A DNA stretch of 38,527 nucleotides from PFL42 sp964492235 (GCA_964492235.1 CAZBJQ010000008.1:1-38527); one strand, 5' to 3'; numbered from the stretch's first letter, positions 16,251-24,658 are shown. Translations and numbers: made by a program. Notes: generated from the sequence alone by a model not told the origin.

Positions 16251-16613
16251 AGCGGGCCCGCCTGCAGCCGGGCGGCGGGATGTGGCTGGCCTGCCCCGGG
16301 TGAGCGGCTGCGACGCGCAGGCGTGGGACCAAGAGCTTACCGTGTCAGACGGCTGGTGGCCGCTGCCAGCTCGCTTTGAGAAGGAGGCGGAGGTGGCAGT
16401 CACCTGCGTCGGCCACGGCCGGCGCCGGGGCCGTCGGGTGCAACCGGGCCAAAGCCCCGGTATCGTGAGAACAGTGGCAACAGTATGAAGAAGCCATTGT
16501 CCCGGTAGGAAGCCACCTCTCCCCTTCCCCGCGTGACGCACCACAGCCAACCGGAATTGGATTTCACGTCCGGGCTGCATCCTTGGTTATATGTATGGAA
16601 TTGGATGGAGTAG
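16251..16613. other. Intergenic region before the ECF sigma gene
   Basis: No convincing gene. It contains several GC-rich hairpin possibilities, for example ACCGGG pairing with CCCGGT across GCCAAAG near 16444-16462. A 10-base direct repeat GGAATTGGAT occurs at 16553-16562 and 16597-16606, 44 bases apart, flanking the A/T-rich TTATATGTATGG that may hold the -10 of the downstream sigma gene. Confidence 0.45.
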
Positions 16614-17123
16614 ATGGACAGAACGCTGGATCAGGTTCAGGACTTGGAGGCCCTGGTCGATCGACATGGCCGAGAGCTCCATGTCTACCTCTGGCGCATG
16701 CTGCAGGATGAGGTCGAGGCGGAGGATTGCCTGCAGGAGACCTTCTTGCGTGCCTTCCGTGCACTACCACGCCTGGAGGCGGGGTCGAACACCCGAGCCT
16801 GGCTGTATGTGATCGCGGCCAACGTCGGACGCACCTGGCTGAAGAAGCGGTCGCTCGAAGCCAGGTGGAGGGCGGCGACTCCCTTGGAGAACGCCGCAGG
16901 TGGAGACGACGAGCCGGCAACCAGCCTGGACAGAGCGCACCTGGCCGCAGCCGTCGACAGGCTGCCTCGGCGCCAGCGAGAAGCGCTGATCCTGCGCAAG
17001 TACCAGGCTCTCGACTACGCTACGATTGCCGCTATGCAAGGCAATACGCCGGCCGCAGCGCGCGCCAACGTCTACCAAGCACTGCGCCGCCTGCGGCGGT
17101 CGCTGAGTGAGAAAGATCGCTAA
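16614..17123 (+). CDS. ECF-type RNA polymerase sigma factor
   Basis: A 169-residue extracytoplasmic-function (group 4) sigma factor. Region 2 spans about 8-80, with AEDCLQETFLRAFRALPRL and NTRAWLYVIAANVGRTWLKK. A linker of about 85-108 follows. Region 4 spans about 110-165, with LPRRQREALILRKYQALDYATIA and the recognition helix ending RANVYQALRRLRRSL. GGAG lies a few bases before the ATG. The next gene starts 13 bases after the stop and encodes a DNA alkyltransferase instead of the usual anti-sigma factor. This suggests the regulon or its control involves DNA alkylation. A 10-base repeat upstream could be an operator. Confidence 0.9.
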   Translation: MDRTLDQVQDLEALVDRHGRELHVYLWRMLQDEVEAEDCLQETFLRAFRALPRLEAGSNTRAWLYVIAANVGRTWLKKRSLEARWRAATPLENAAGGDDEPATSLDRAHLAAAVDRLPRRQREALILRKYQALDYATIAAMQGNTPAAARANVYQALRRLRRSLSEKDR

Positions 17124-17136
17124 GGGAGAAGGCGCG

Positions 17137-17832
17137 ATGTCGAAGATGGAGCAGATGCAATCACGGTGGGAGATCTGGCTCGGCGACCGGGAGGGATCGA
17201 GCGAGGCCGATCCGATGTTGGCGGCGCTCGACGTGGTCCTGGGACCCGAACCCACGGCCAAGGCCACCCATCAGGCGATTGTCCGATCCAAGGCTGCCCT
17301 CGCGGCGGCTTTACCGACTCCAATCTATTACGACGTGCTGCCGGACACGCCGGTTGGGTCGGTCTTCGTTTCGGTGGGACCGGCGGGGCTGAGGGATGTG
17401 ACGATCGGTGGATCGGAGGTGGGCTTCCTTTCGCATCTGCGGGCGCAGGGACAGGCGGCACCCATTCGCTCGGCTCGAGAGACGCACCAGGTCACTTTCC
17501 AGATTGAACAATACTTCCGTGGAGAGCGAGCCGCCTTTGACTGCCCTGTGGACCTATCGGGTGTCACCGGCTTCCATCGGCAGGTGCTACTGGCCGCGGC
17601 GCGGATCCCCCGTGGCAGTGTCACCACCTATGGTGCGCTGGCGCGTTCACTGGGGAAGCCCAGGGCCGCCCGGGCGGTGGGCCGGGCCCTGGCAACCAAT
17701 CCGGTGCCGCTGGTCATCCCGTGCCATCGGGTGATTGCCAGCGACGGTTCGCTTGGTGGCTATTCGGCCAGCAACGGCGTGGCGACCAAACTGCAGTTGC
17801 TCCGTTTCGAGGGCGCGGCACTTCCAGGTTGA
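17137..17832 (+). CDS. ogt: Methylated-DNA--protein-cysteine methyltransferase with N-terminal extension
   Basis: A 231-residue suicide alkyltransferase that moves alkyl groups from O6-alkylguanine to its own cysteine. The active site is PCHRV at 195-199 (Cys196). The DNA-binding part carries RGSVTTYGALA at about 159-169 and RAVGRALATNP at about 179-189, and the C-terminal GGYS is present. A ribonuclease-like N-terminal domain spans about 65-145. The first 60 residues are not part of the family: they are mostly helical and acidic, with WEIWLGDREG and an Ala-rich helix. The ATG at 17137 has GGGAGAAGG upstream; GTG at 17107 is possible. It is 13 bases after the ECF sigma gene and is probably translated from the same message. 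Confidence 0.9.
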   Translation: MSKMEQMQSRWEIWLGDREGSSEADPMLAALDVVLGPEPTAKATHQAIVRSKAALAAALPTPIYYDVLPDTPVGSVFVSVGPAGLRDVTIGGSEVGFLSHLRAQGQAAPIRSARETHQVTFQIEQYFRGERAAFDCPVDLSGVTGFHRQVLLAAARIPRGSVTTYGALARSLGKPRAARAVGRALATNPVPLVIPCHRVIASDGSLGGYSASNGVATKLQLLRFEGAALPG

Positions 17833-17880
17833 TGGCAGGGTAGAATGCTTCGGTTTGTCTGGATGCGGGGAGGGTAGGGA

Positions 17881-18789
17881 ATGCGATCCAAGGAATGGGT
17901 AGCCTTTACTGGTTTGGGCTTGATCTGGGGATCTTCGTTTCTATGGATCAAGGTGGCCGTCCAGGATGTCGGACCGCTGACGCTGGTCAGCTGGCGGCTG
18001 CTCTTTGGTCTGCTGGGATTGGCGGCCGTGGTTCTTCTCCGCCGCCCGACTTTCCCCCGCAATCGGGCGCTCTGGGCTTGGTTGGCCCTGTTGGGGATCA
18101 CCAACACCTTGCTGCCGTTCGCTCTGATCTCGTGGGGTGAGCAGCACGTGGATTCGGCGGTGGCCGCGATCCTGAATGGGACAGTCCCGCTGTTCACAAT
18201 GGTAATCGCCCATTTCTCCCTGCACGATGACCGCATGACAGTGCCCCGGTTTGTCGGATTGATAGTCGGATTCATCGGCGTGATCGTCCTGATGGGACAC
18301 GACCTGGACTTGGCCGCCATGAGGACCAACATTGGCGGACAAGCCGCCGTTGTTTTGGCTGCGCTTTCCTATGCCGCCAGTGCCGTACTTGCCCGTAAGA
18401 AGCTGCGTGGAATCGAGCCGCTGACTCAGGCATTCGTGCCGGTCGTGTCTGCGGCCTCCCTGGCATGGGTGGCCGCCCTCGTGGTCGAGGGAGGCGGCGC
18501 TCCATCCCTGCCCATCACCTGGTTTGCGCTCCTGTGGCTCGGCCTGCTCGGATCGTGTGTCGCCTACCTGCTGTACTTCTACCTGCTGCACCATGTCGGA
18601 CCGACGCGGGCCACACTGGTGACCTATGTCTTCCCGGTCGTCGGACTGGTGCTCGGCGTCGTGTTTCTGGGGGAGACTCTCGACCTTGGTCTGGCGATCG
18701 GCGCGGCCCTAATTGTGGGCGGGATCGCCGTCGTCAACATCCGACCAGGTCGTGGTGCTGTCGCAGCCGAGATTCCATCAAAGATCTGA
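17881..18789 (+). CDS. EamA/DMT-superfamily permease
   Basis: A 302-residue inner-membrane protein of the drug/metabolite transporter superfamily, with ten hydrophobic helices arranged as two EamA repeats. Repeat one starts at the N-terminus (GLGLIWGSSFLWIKVA, typical for the family); repeat two starts near residue 155 (LAALSYAASAVLARKKL). The end of the second repeat carries VTYVFPVVGLVLGVVFLGE, a strong EamA signature. The substrate is unknown; relatives export amino acids or other small metabolites. GGAGGGTAGGGA precedes the ATG. A -10-like TAGAAT lies at 17841-17846. Its stop is about 10 bases before the T-box promoter. Confidence 0.88.
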   Translation: MRSKEWVAFTGLGLIWGSSFLWIKVAVQDVGPLTLVSWRLLFGLLGLAAVVLLRRPTFPRNRALWAWLALLGITNTLLPFALISWGEQHVDSAVAAILNGTVPLFTMVIAHFSLHDDRMTVPRFVGLIVGFIGVIVLMGHDLDLAAMRTNIGGQAAVVLAALSYAASAVLARKKLRGIEPLTQAFVPVVSAASLAWVAALVVEGGGAPSLPITWFALLWLGLLGSCVAYLLYFYLLHHVGPTRATLVTYVFPVVGLVLGVVFLGETLDLGLAIGAALIVGGIAVVNIRPGRGAVAAEIPSKI

Positions 18790-18797
18790 CCGGCTGG

Positions 18798-18825
18798 TTG
18801 ACATCCACCCGGAAAGATGGATAAT
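18798..18825 (+). promoter_or_regulatory. Promoter of the pheST operon
   Basis: A perfect TTGACA (18798-18803), a 16-base spacer and GATAAT (18820-18825). The predicted transcript start is near 18832, which places the T-box stem I at the 5' end of the RNA as expected. Confidence 0.75.
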
Positions 18826-18831
18826 GACGCA

Positions 18832-19120
18832 AACCGAGTGAGCAAAGGCGGAGACGGAGGAAAGTAGGCCGGCGGATATCGCCAGGGAGGCCGGGACGAG
18901 ACTGCAATCCCGGCCCGATGGAAACCGGTCGAAGTTCCCTCCTGAGCTGCCCGGGGGAACGCCCCGACGGGGCTAGTAGTTCGGGCCGGAGCCCTCCCGT
19001 TGACACAGGGGCCGGATCATCACGGTTGGGGTGGTTCGGAGGAAGTGGGCCTGAGGTCAGGCCAAGAAGGGTGGTACCGCGGGTTGGCATGCCCGTCCCT
19101 TGATGGGGCGGGCATGTTGT
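18832..19120 (+). promoter_or_regulatory. T-box leader of pheS-pheT (tRNA-Phe sensing)
   Basis: The leader binds uncharged tRNA and controls read-through into the operon. The canonical T-box sequence AAGGGTGGTACCGCG is at 19067-19081; its UGGU pairs with a tRNA ending ACCA, consistent with tRNA-Phe. Stem I features are visible: GGAGGAAAGTAG near 18856-18867 and AGGGAG near 18894-18899. A TTC triplet at 18935-18937 is the likely Phe specifier. The antiterminator can form from GCCAA (19061-19065) with TTGGC (19084-19088). The competing terminator pairs CATGCCCGTCCC (19088-19099) with GGGGCGGGCATG (19105-19116), with one G-U pair and a weak TTGTTGGT tract. The class is certain; the specifier is inferred from position and the downstream gene. 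Confidence 0.92.
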
Positions 19121-19146
19121 TGGTCCCCGTGGACTAGGAGGGACGC

Positions 19147-20172
19147 ATGCAGGGGAAGCTCGAAGAGATCTTGCAGTCTGCTGCGCAGGCGCTGGACCAG
19201 GTCACGGATGATGGTGCTCTGCAGGCATGGCGGGTGAGGTATCTCGGGCGCGCCTCCGCTCTGGGTGCCCTGCTCGACGGCCTGAAGGACCTGCCTCGTG
19301 AGGAGCGTCCGGCGGTGGGCAAGCTTGCGAATGAGGTCAAGTCGGCGCTGGAAGCGGCCTTGGCCGTGAAGGAGGCCGACCTGCAGGCGGCCTCCCTGGC
19401 GCGCTCCCTCCAACAGGAACGACTGGATACCAGTCTGCCCGGGAGGCCCATCGCGCTGGGGCGAATGCATCCGGCGTCTCAGACGCTGCGGCAGATCTTC
19501 GCCATCTGGCAGGACATGGGGTTCCAGGTCTACCGCTCGCGCGATGTCGAGACCGACGAGTACAACTTCGAACTGCTCAACATCCCGGCGTATCATCCGG
19601 CGCGCGACCTTTGGGACACCTTCTACTCCACCACCCCCGGGGTTCTGCTGCGCACCCACACCTCGCCGGGCCAGATTCACGTCATGCGCCAGCGGGCACC
19701 GGAGCCGATTCGCGTCATCCTGCCCGGCATGTGCTACCGCTACGAGCAGATCTCTGCCCGCTCCGAGATCCAGTTCAACCAGGTGGAGGGGCTGGCTGTC
19801 GGTGAGAGCATCACCTTTGCCGACCTGAAAGGCACCCTGATCGCTTTCGCCCGGCGCATGTTTGGCGACCATGTCCAAACTCGATTCCGCGCCGCGCACT
19901 TTCCCTTCACTGAGCCCTCGGCCGAGATGGATATCGAGTGCCTCGTCTGCCGTGGCAGCGGGTGCGCCGTGTGCAAGCAGACCGGCTGGTTGGAGATCCT
20001 CGGCTGCGGCATGGTCCATCCGAGCGTGCTGCTGAACGGCGGGTATGACCCGCAACGCTACTCCGGCTTTGCCTTTGGAATGGGGCCGGAGCGACTGACC
20101 ATGCTCAAGCATCGCATCGAGGATATCCGTTACTTCTGGGCCAACGACCTGCGGTTCCTGGAGCAGTTCTAG
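19147..20172 (+). CDS. pheS: Phenylalanyl-tRNA synthetase alpha subunit
   Basis: A 341-residue catalytic subunit of the alpha2-beta2 synthetase that charges tRNA-Phe. The N-terminal coiled coil (about 1-95) contacts tRNA. The class II catalytic core follows, with motif 2-like VLLRTHTSPGQIHVM and LPGMCYRYEQ, EIQFNQVEGLAV, and motif 3 GFAFGMGPERLTMLKH near the end. Between them two CxxC pairs (CLVCRGSGCAVC) form a small zinc-binding insertion, followed by GWLEILGCGMVHP. AGGAGGG lies 4 bases before the ATG. The gene is under T-box control and leads the pheS, coiled-coil, pheT operon. Confidence 0.96.
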   Translation: MQGKLEEILQSAAQALDQVTDDGALQAWRVRYLGRASALGALLDGLKDLPREERPAVGKLANEVKSALEAALAVKEADLQAASLARSLQQERLDTSLPGRPIALGRMHPASQTLRQIFAIWQDMGFQVYRSRDVETDEYNFELLNIPAYHPARDLWDTFYSTTPGVLLRTHTSPGQIHVMRQRAPEPIRVILPGMCYRYEQISARSEIQFNQVEGLAVGESITFADLKGTLIAFARRMFGDHVQTRFRAAHFPFTEPSAEMDIECLVCRGSGCAVCKQTGWLEILGCGMVHPSVLLNGGYDPQRYSGFAFGMGPERLTMLKHRIEDIRYFWANDLRFLEQF

Positions 20173-20271
20173 AAACGTTATGAACAAAGCCACCCCCCGC
20201 TGGAGAACGCGAGATGTATGGCCGTCTTCTACGGACAGGGGCCTTCTCGCCACTTGGATAAGGAGAATGTG

Positions 20272-20658
20272 ATGACGACACCGCCTGACGACGATGCCCT
20301 CAAACGAGAGCTGAATGCCCTGGGAGAGAACCTGCACCGGGCGCTCCTGGGAGTGTGGGAAAGTGAAGACCGCAAGCGCCTGCAATCCGACGTGGAATCC
20401 GGGCTGGAGGCAGTGTTGCATAACCTGCGCAGCGAAGTTCGGGAGTTCCAGGACAGCGACACCGGGAAGAGGCTGAAGAACGACCTCAAGGCGCTTGAGG
20501 AAGACCTGCGCGCAGGCGAGACCGCGGCTCGGGTGCGTGAGGAGATCGTGCGTGTGGTGCGGAGCCTCAACCAGGAGCTTGAGCGGTCGAACCGGCCGGT
20601 GACAGGCGGGACCTCCGGTACTTCGACGGACGAGACGCGCCATCCCGGCAGTGGATGA
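20272..20658 (+). CDS. Small helical protein between pheS and pheT
   Basis: A 128-residue, highly charged protein predicted to be almost fully alpha-helical, with heptad-like patterns in about 8-45 and 50-105 and a Gly/Thr/Ser-rich tail. There are no cysteines, membrane segments or catalytic motifs. The ATG at 20272 was chosen because AGGAG lies 6 bases upstream; an in-frame ATG at 20218 has none. The stop overlaps an in-frame ATG upstream of pheT. I think similar small proteins occur at this place in related Chloroflexota, but the function is unknown. A structural or regulatory partner of the synthetase is possible; so is an unrelated passenger. Confidence 0.7.
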   Translation: MTTPPDDDALKRELNALGENLHRALLGVWESEDRKRLQSDVESGLEAVLHNLRSEVREFQDSDTGKRLKNDLKALEEDLRAGETAARVREEIVRVVRSLNQELERSNRPVTGGTSGTSTDETRHPGSG

Positions 20659-20672
20659 AGGAGGGGACAGCC

Positions 20673-23225
20673 GTGAAGGTGCCGGTTTCGTGGCTCCGGG
20701 ACTTCGTCGAAATTGATTCGCCGATTGAGGTGCTGGCGCAACGCCTGACGCTCGCCGGACTCGAGGTCGAGGAGATCCGGTTTATCGGCCTCCCGCTTCC
20801 CTCGACCAGCCCCGGCGGTGCGTCGGGCGGCTTCCGGCCTGGCGCGAAGATCGCCGGGCTGGCCTGGGATCCGCAAAGGATCGTAGTGGGGGATGTGTTG
20901 GAAGTCATGCCCCACCCGAACGCGGATCGACTGGTCTTGTGCCGCCTTCAGGATGGAGTGCAGGAGCACATCGTGCTTACCGGAGCAGCCAACCTGTTCC
21001 CCTTCAAGGGTCAGGGTCCATTGCCCACCCCGATCAAGGTTGCCTACGCTCGCGAAGGAGCCCGGCTGTACGACGGGCACCAGGCCGGCTGGGAACTGAT
21101 GACCCTGAAGCGCAGCAAGATCCGTGGTGTCGAGTCGTACTCGATGGCCTGCTCGGAGAAGGAACTCGGCATCTCCGAAGACCACGAAGGCGTGATTCTG
21201 CTCGACGACGATGCCCCGACCGGCATGCCGCTGTCCGAGTACATGGGCGACGCAATCCTGGACATCGCCATCACGCCGAACATGGCCCGCAATGCCAGCA
21301 TCTTGGGTGTCGCCCGGGAAGTGGCCGCCCTCACGGGAAAGCCGCTCAAGCCGCCGTCCTACGATGTCGATTGGACAGGCGCCCCCATCGCCGGCCGGTG
21401 CCGGATCGAGATCCAGGAGCCGGACCTCAACCAGCGCTTCGTCCTGGGGCTGATAGAGGGCGTAGAGATCAAGCCGAGTCCCTATTGGGTTCAGCGTCGT
21501 CTGCGCCTGGCCGGGATGCGCCCGATCAACAGCATCGTCGATGCAACCAATTACGTCATGCTCGAGTTGGGGCAGCCGCTGCACGCCTTCGACTACGACG
21601 TCCTGCAGGCGAGGTCCGCGGGCAAACCGCCGATGATTCTCACTCGGCGCGCCCGGGATGGCGAGCGGCTGAAGACGCTGGACGGGGCGGAGCGACAGCT
21701 GGAGGACTTCACCGTGCTGGTGACGGATTCGGCTGGACCGCTTTCCATCGCCGGCGTGATGGGAGGCAGCGAGTCCGAAGTCAGCCCCTCCACTCGAACT
21801 GTACTGCTGGAGGGCGCCAGCTGGGAGTTCATCAACATCCGGCGCACGCTGGCCTCGCTGAAGGTCTATTCCGAGGCGGGCTATCGGTTTTCGCGGGGGG
21901 TGCATCCGGCGATGGCGGAGCGGGGTGTGCTGCGCGGGCTGGAGTGGATGCGCCGCTGGGCTGGAGGCAGGGTGGCGATTGGACTGGTCGACGTCTACCC
22001 GCGCCCGGCGCCAACCGAAACGGTGCGTCTGACCCCGGCCGATGTCGAGCGCTGGCTGGGCATCCGCCTCTCCGTCCCGGAGATGACCGGGTTGCTGGAG
22101 AAGCTGGAATTCCAGGTATCCATCAACCCCGAGTCGCTCAGCGTGCGTCCTCCTGACCACCGGCTGGACATTGGCGGCGGGGTCATCGGGATGGCGGACC
22201 TGATGGAAGAGATCGCTCGTCTGTATGGCTACGACCGGATTCCCGAGACGCTGATCCACGAGCACTTACCGCCGCAGCGCAGCGCCCCGGAAATGGAACG
22301 CGAAGAGCGCTTGTCGCAAGCGCTGGCGCGCCTCGGGCTGCAGGAGGCCATCACCTATCGACTCACCTCGCCGGAGCGCGAGGCGCGCCTGGACCTGCTG
22401 GAGGCCAACCTGGATCTGGAGTACGTCCGCCTGGCGAACCCGATCGCCGCCGATCGGACCGTCATGCGCCGGCAGCTACTTCCCGGGTTGTTGGAGGCGG
22501 CGGAGCGCAATGCGCGGCTGAGGGAACGGATTGCGCTGTTTGAAGTCGGGCCGGTCTTTCTGCCGATCGATGGGGAGACGCTGCCCAGGGAAGTCCCCCG
22601 CTTGGCGATTGTGATGACAGGCAAGCGCACGCTGCCGGGCTGGCAGCCAGGGGATTCCGGCCGGTTGGATTTCTTCGATCTGAAAGGTGTCCTGGAGCAA
22701 TTGATGGGCGACCTGCATATCCAGGGCGCGTCCTTCCGCCCGGACGATCGTTCGCCATATCATCCGGGGAAGTGCGTGGCGCTCAGCATCAATGGGACGG
22801 TTGTCGGTTTCCTTGGCGAAGTGCACCCAGTGGTCCAGCAGCGCTACGACTTGACGGCGTCACCCATCGTGGCGATGGAGCTCGACCTGCCCGCCTTCTT
22901 GGCTGCGATGGAACTTCGTCCGGACCTATCGCCGGTGTCGCCGTACCCGCCGGTGCTGGAGGACCTGGCGGTCATTGTCGAGGCTGCCATGCCGGCGTCG
23001 CAGGTCGAGGCGGTCATCCGGTCAACAGCCGGCGACCTGCTGGAGCGCATCCGGTTGTTCGACCTCTACCAGGGGGACCAGATCCATCCGGGCAAGAAGA
23101 GCCTGGCGTATTCGCTGGTATACCGGTCCGGCGAACGAACCCTGACGGATGAGGAAGTGCGCGCCGTTCGGAAGCGCATCGTCCAGGCTCTCGAGGAGGA
23201 GCTGGGGGCAACGTTGCGTCAATAG
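20673..23225 (+). CDS. pheT: Phenylalanyl-tRNA synthetase beta subunit
   Basis: An 850-residue beta subunit of PheRS, responsible for tRNA binding and editing of mischarged Tyr-tRNA-Phe. In order: N-terminal VPVSWLRDFVEI; an EMAP/OB-type tRNA-binding domain at about 70-200 (VVGDVLEVMPHPNADRL); the B3/4 editing domain at about 230-420 (MRPINSIVDATNYVMLELGQPLHAFD); the B5 domain at about 440-520; the catalytic-like core; and the C-terminal FDX-ACB anticodon-binding domain at about 755-850 (SPYPPVLEDLAVIV). I chose GTG at 20673 because AAGGAGGGG lies 6 bases upstream and the family starts with this strand; ATG at 20655 lacks a ribosome site. The spacing and T-box place it in the pheS operon. Confidence 0.95.
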   Translation: MKVPVSWLRDFVEIDSPIEVLAQRLTLAGLEVEEIRFIGLPLPSTSPGGASGGFRPGAKIAGLAWDPQRIVVGDVLEVMPHPNADRLVLCRLQDGVQEHIVLTGAANLFPFKGQGPLPTPIKVAYAREGARLYDGHQAGWELMTLKRSKIRGVESYSMACSEKELGISEDHEGVILLDDDAPTGMPLSEYMGDAILDIAITPNMARNASILGVAREVAALTGKPLKPPSYDVDWTGAPIAGRCRIEIQEPDLNQRFVLGLIEGVEIKPSPYWVQRRLRLAGMRPINSIVDATNYVMLELGQPLHAFDYDVLQARSAGKPPMILTRRARDGERLKTLDGAERQLEDFTVLVTDSAGPLSIAGVMGGSESEVSPSTRTVLLEGASWEFINIRRTLASLKVYSEAGYRFSRGVHPAMAERGVLRGLEWMRRWAGGRVAIGLVDVYPRPAPTETVRLTPADVERWLGIRLSVPEMTGLLEKLEFQVSINPESLSVRPPDHRLDIGGGVIGMADLMEEIARLYGYDRIPETLIHEHLPPQRSAPEMEREERLSQALARLGLQEAITYRLTSPEREARLDLLEANLDLEYVRLANPIAADRTVMRRQLLPGLLEAAERNARLRERIALFEVGPVFLPIDGETLPREVPRLAIVMTGKRTLPGWQPGDSGRLDFFDLKGVLEQLMGDLHIQGASFRPDDRSPYHPGKCVALSINGTVVGFLGEVHPVVQQRYDLTASPIVAMELDLPAFLAAMELRPDLSPVSPYPPVLEDLAVIVEAAMPASQVEAVIRSTAGDLLERIRLFDLYQGDQIHPGKKSLAYSLVYRSGERTLTDEEVRAVRKRIVQALEEELGATLRQ

Positions 23226-23594
23226 AGAACGGCCAGCCAGGACAACCTGGCGAGAGCCGCGCATAGAGCGGGCGGAGTCAGTTCCGCTTGTGGGCCCTTG
23301 GCGCGAGGTGCAAGCGGTTGGGCCGAAAGCAGCCTGGTGAGGGGAGAAGCCCGCGATCGATGGGATTGAGGCCCGGCCCCAACCCCTCCTATCGCGTTTT
23401 CCGCATGCTGCAGCGAGCTTCTTGGGCAGCCCCTTCCTCTCTCCTTGGCGGGTCGTGAGGCCTGCGGCGGAAGACTGAAAGGCAGCTCAGCCCCCAATCA
23501 CCTACGGAGGATCGGGCGGATGTGGTGGTTGGCCTGCGACTGCCAACGGAGACAAAGCTGGATGCGCCGGGGATGGCGCCTGTTCACGGCCCTG
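23226..23594. other. Intergenic region after pheT
   Basis: Apart from the hairpin at 23352-23400 I see nothing. Open frames here are short and have the codon pattern of chance frames. The downstream neighbour is on the opposite strand, so this is a convergent gap. Confidence 0.5.
23352..23400 (+). terminator. Likely intrinsic terminator of the pheST operon
   Basis: CGCGAT (23352-23357) pairs with ATCGCG (23391-23396), enclosing imperfectly paired arms GGGATTGAGGCC and GGCCCCAACCCC, and is followed directly by TTTT. It lies about 130 bases after the pheT stop. Confidence 0.6.
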
Positions 23595-24209
23595 CTAGGC
23601 GGGCGCAGCCGCCTCGGAGAATCCCTCGGCGCGGACGATGGCGATCGATGCCAGCAGCGCCACAAGCTGTAGCAGATCCATGTCCTGCCGGGTGAAGTCG
23701 CGATCGGAGGATTTGTTGATGGCCTCGATCACCCCCAGGACCTTGCCTGCGTCCATGATCGGAACGCATGCCAGGGACCGTGTAAGGAAGCCGAAGGTTT
23801 CGTCGACGGCGGGATAAAAGCGAGGATCCTGGTGGACATCGCGCACGATCGCCGGTTGGCTGTTGGCTGCCACCCAGCCGGCGATCCCCAGTCCGTGCGG
23901 GATGCGGTAGCCGGTCAGCTGGCTGCGTGCCTGGCCGTAGACGACGGCAAAGACCAGGTCGTCGTCGTCATCCTTGAGCAGCAAGGACCCGTCGCTGGCG
24001 CCGACCACGGTCAGCGCCGAGGCTAAGATGTCGTTGAGCAAGGCCAGCACGTCCTGCTCGGGGCTGAGTTTTTCCAGGATATCCTGCAGTGAACACAGCG
24101 CGCGCACGGAGGACTGGGCGACAACAAGCTCGTCCTTGAGCTCGCGGTTCTCATCCCGCAGACGGGAGACCTCCGCCTGCAAGAATCGGAAAGGGTCGGA
24201 TGTGTCCAT
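23595..24209 (-). CDS. GAF-domain protein with N-terminal coiled coil
   Basis: A 204-residue cytoplasmic protein. Residues about 8-32 form a heptad-rich coiled coil (LQAEVSRLRDENRELKDEL). The rest is one GAF domain (about 45-195), a fold that binds small ligands such as cyclic nucleotides, haem or tetrapyrroles. GAF landmarks include the IPHGLGIAGWVAANSQPAI segment, DVHQDPRFYP and a late VPIMDAGKVLGVIEAINK strand-helix. There is no kinase, cyclase or DNA-binding output domain, so it may act as a sensor subunit for another protein. A conserved CW or haem Cys motif is not evident. It lies downstream of csp on the same strand, but a terminator between them suggests separate transcription. Confidence 0.82.
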   Translation of the reverse strand: MDTSDPFRFLQAEVSRLRDENRELKDELVVAQSSVRALCSLQDILEKLSPEQDVLALLNDILASALTVVGASDGSLLLKDDDDDLVFAVVYGQARSQLTGYRIPHGLGIAGWVAANSQPAIVRDVHQDPRFYPAVDETFGFLTRSLACVPIMDAGKVLGVIEAINKSSDRDFTRQDMDLLQLVALLASIAIVRAEGFSEAAAPA

Positions 24210-24268
24210 GGCAGCCCCCGTTGCGAGGCATCATAGCATGGAGGCAAGGGCGGGGCAACGGACCGGAG

Positions 24269-24297
24269 AGAAAAGCAACGCCCCGCGCCGGCGGGGC
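24269..24297 (-). terminator. Intrinsic terminator of the cold-shock gene
   Basis: On the minus strand a GCCCCGC/GCGGGGC stem (24297-24280) with a 4-base CGGC loop is followed by GTTGC and TTTTCTC. It lies 29 bases past the csp stop. Confidence 0.7.
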
Positions 24298-24325
24298 ATC
24301 TGGCCAAGGTTCGTCGCCCCAAGGT

Positions 24326-24535
24326 TCACACGGGCACGACGTTTGAGGCTTGCTCTCCTTTGGGTCCAGCTTCTACATTGAAATCAACGAGCTGGCCGGC
24401 TTCCAACTTGCGGTATCCGTCCATCTGGACAGATGAGAAGTGGACAAAGACATCTTCGTCTCCATCCCGGCCGATGAAGCCATAGCCCTTGACGGCGTTG
24501 AACCACTTCACCGTACCGCGAAATCGTTGCGACAT
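24326..24535 (-). CDS. Cold-shock domain protein (CspA family)
   Basis: A 69-residue single cold-shock domain, a five-strand OB fold that binds single-stranded RNA and DNA and melts RNA structure. Both RNA-binding motifs are intact: KGYGFIGRD (RNP1) and DVFVHFSSV (RNP2), preceded by GTVKWFNAVKG. The ATG at 24535 was chosen because GGGAGG lies about 6 bases upstream and the family begins right here; the longer in-frame extension has no homology features. Monocistronic, with its own terminator. It could serve as a constitutive RNA chaperone or a cold-induced one; the roughly 130-base leader shows no clear cold-shock box. Confidence 0.94.
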   Translation of the reverse strand: MSQRFRGTVKWFNAVKGYGFIGRDGDEDVFVHFSSVQMDGYRKLEAGQLVDFNVEAGPKGEQASNVVPV

Positions 24536-24658
24536 CGCTTGCCTCCCGCTGGATGACATGCGGCGTTGCCCACGCGGCCGACAAGACAATGCCGCCTGGC
24601 TGAAAGCCTGGCGGCACGGCGAAACCGGCTGATTAGGCTGCGGCGCGCACGGCCGGCA

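Noticed and set aside
16251..16613. Possible riboswitch (cobalamin- or ZTP-like) before the ECF sigma gene
   Set aside because: Several short conserved-looking words occur, but no full consensus fold of a known riboswitch can be assembled and the gene context does not fit.
19057..20643. 528-codon minus-strand frame opposite pheS
   Set aside because: It is the shadow of pheS and the next gene, a common artefact in high-GC DNA, and has no family motifs.
20229..22265. 678-codon minus-strand frame opposite pheT
   Set aside because: Antisense shadow of a well-supported gene; composition is His/Gln/Arg-rich without domains.
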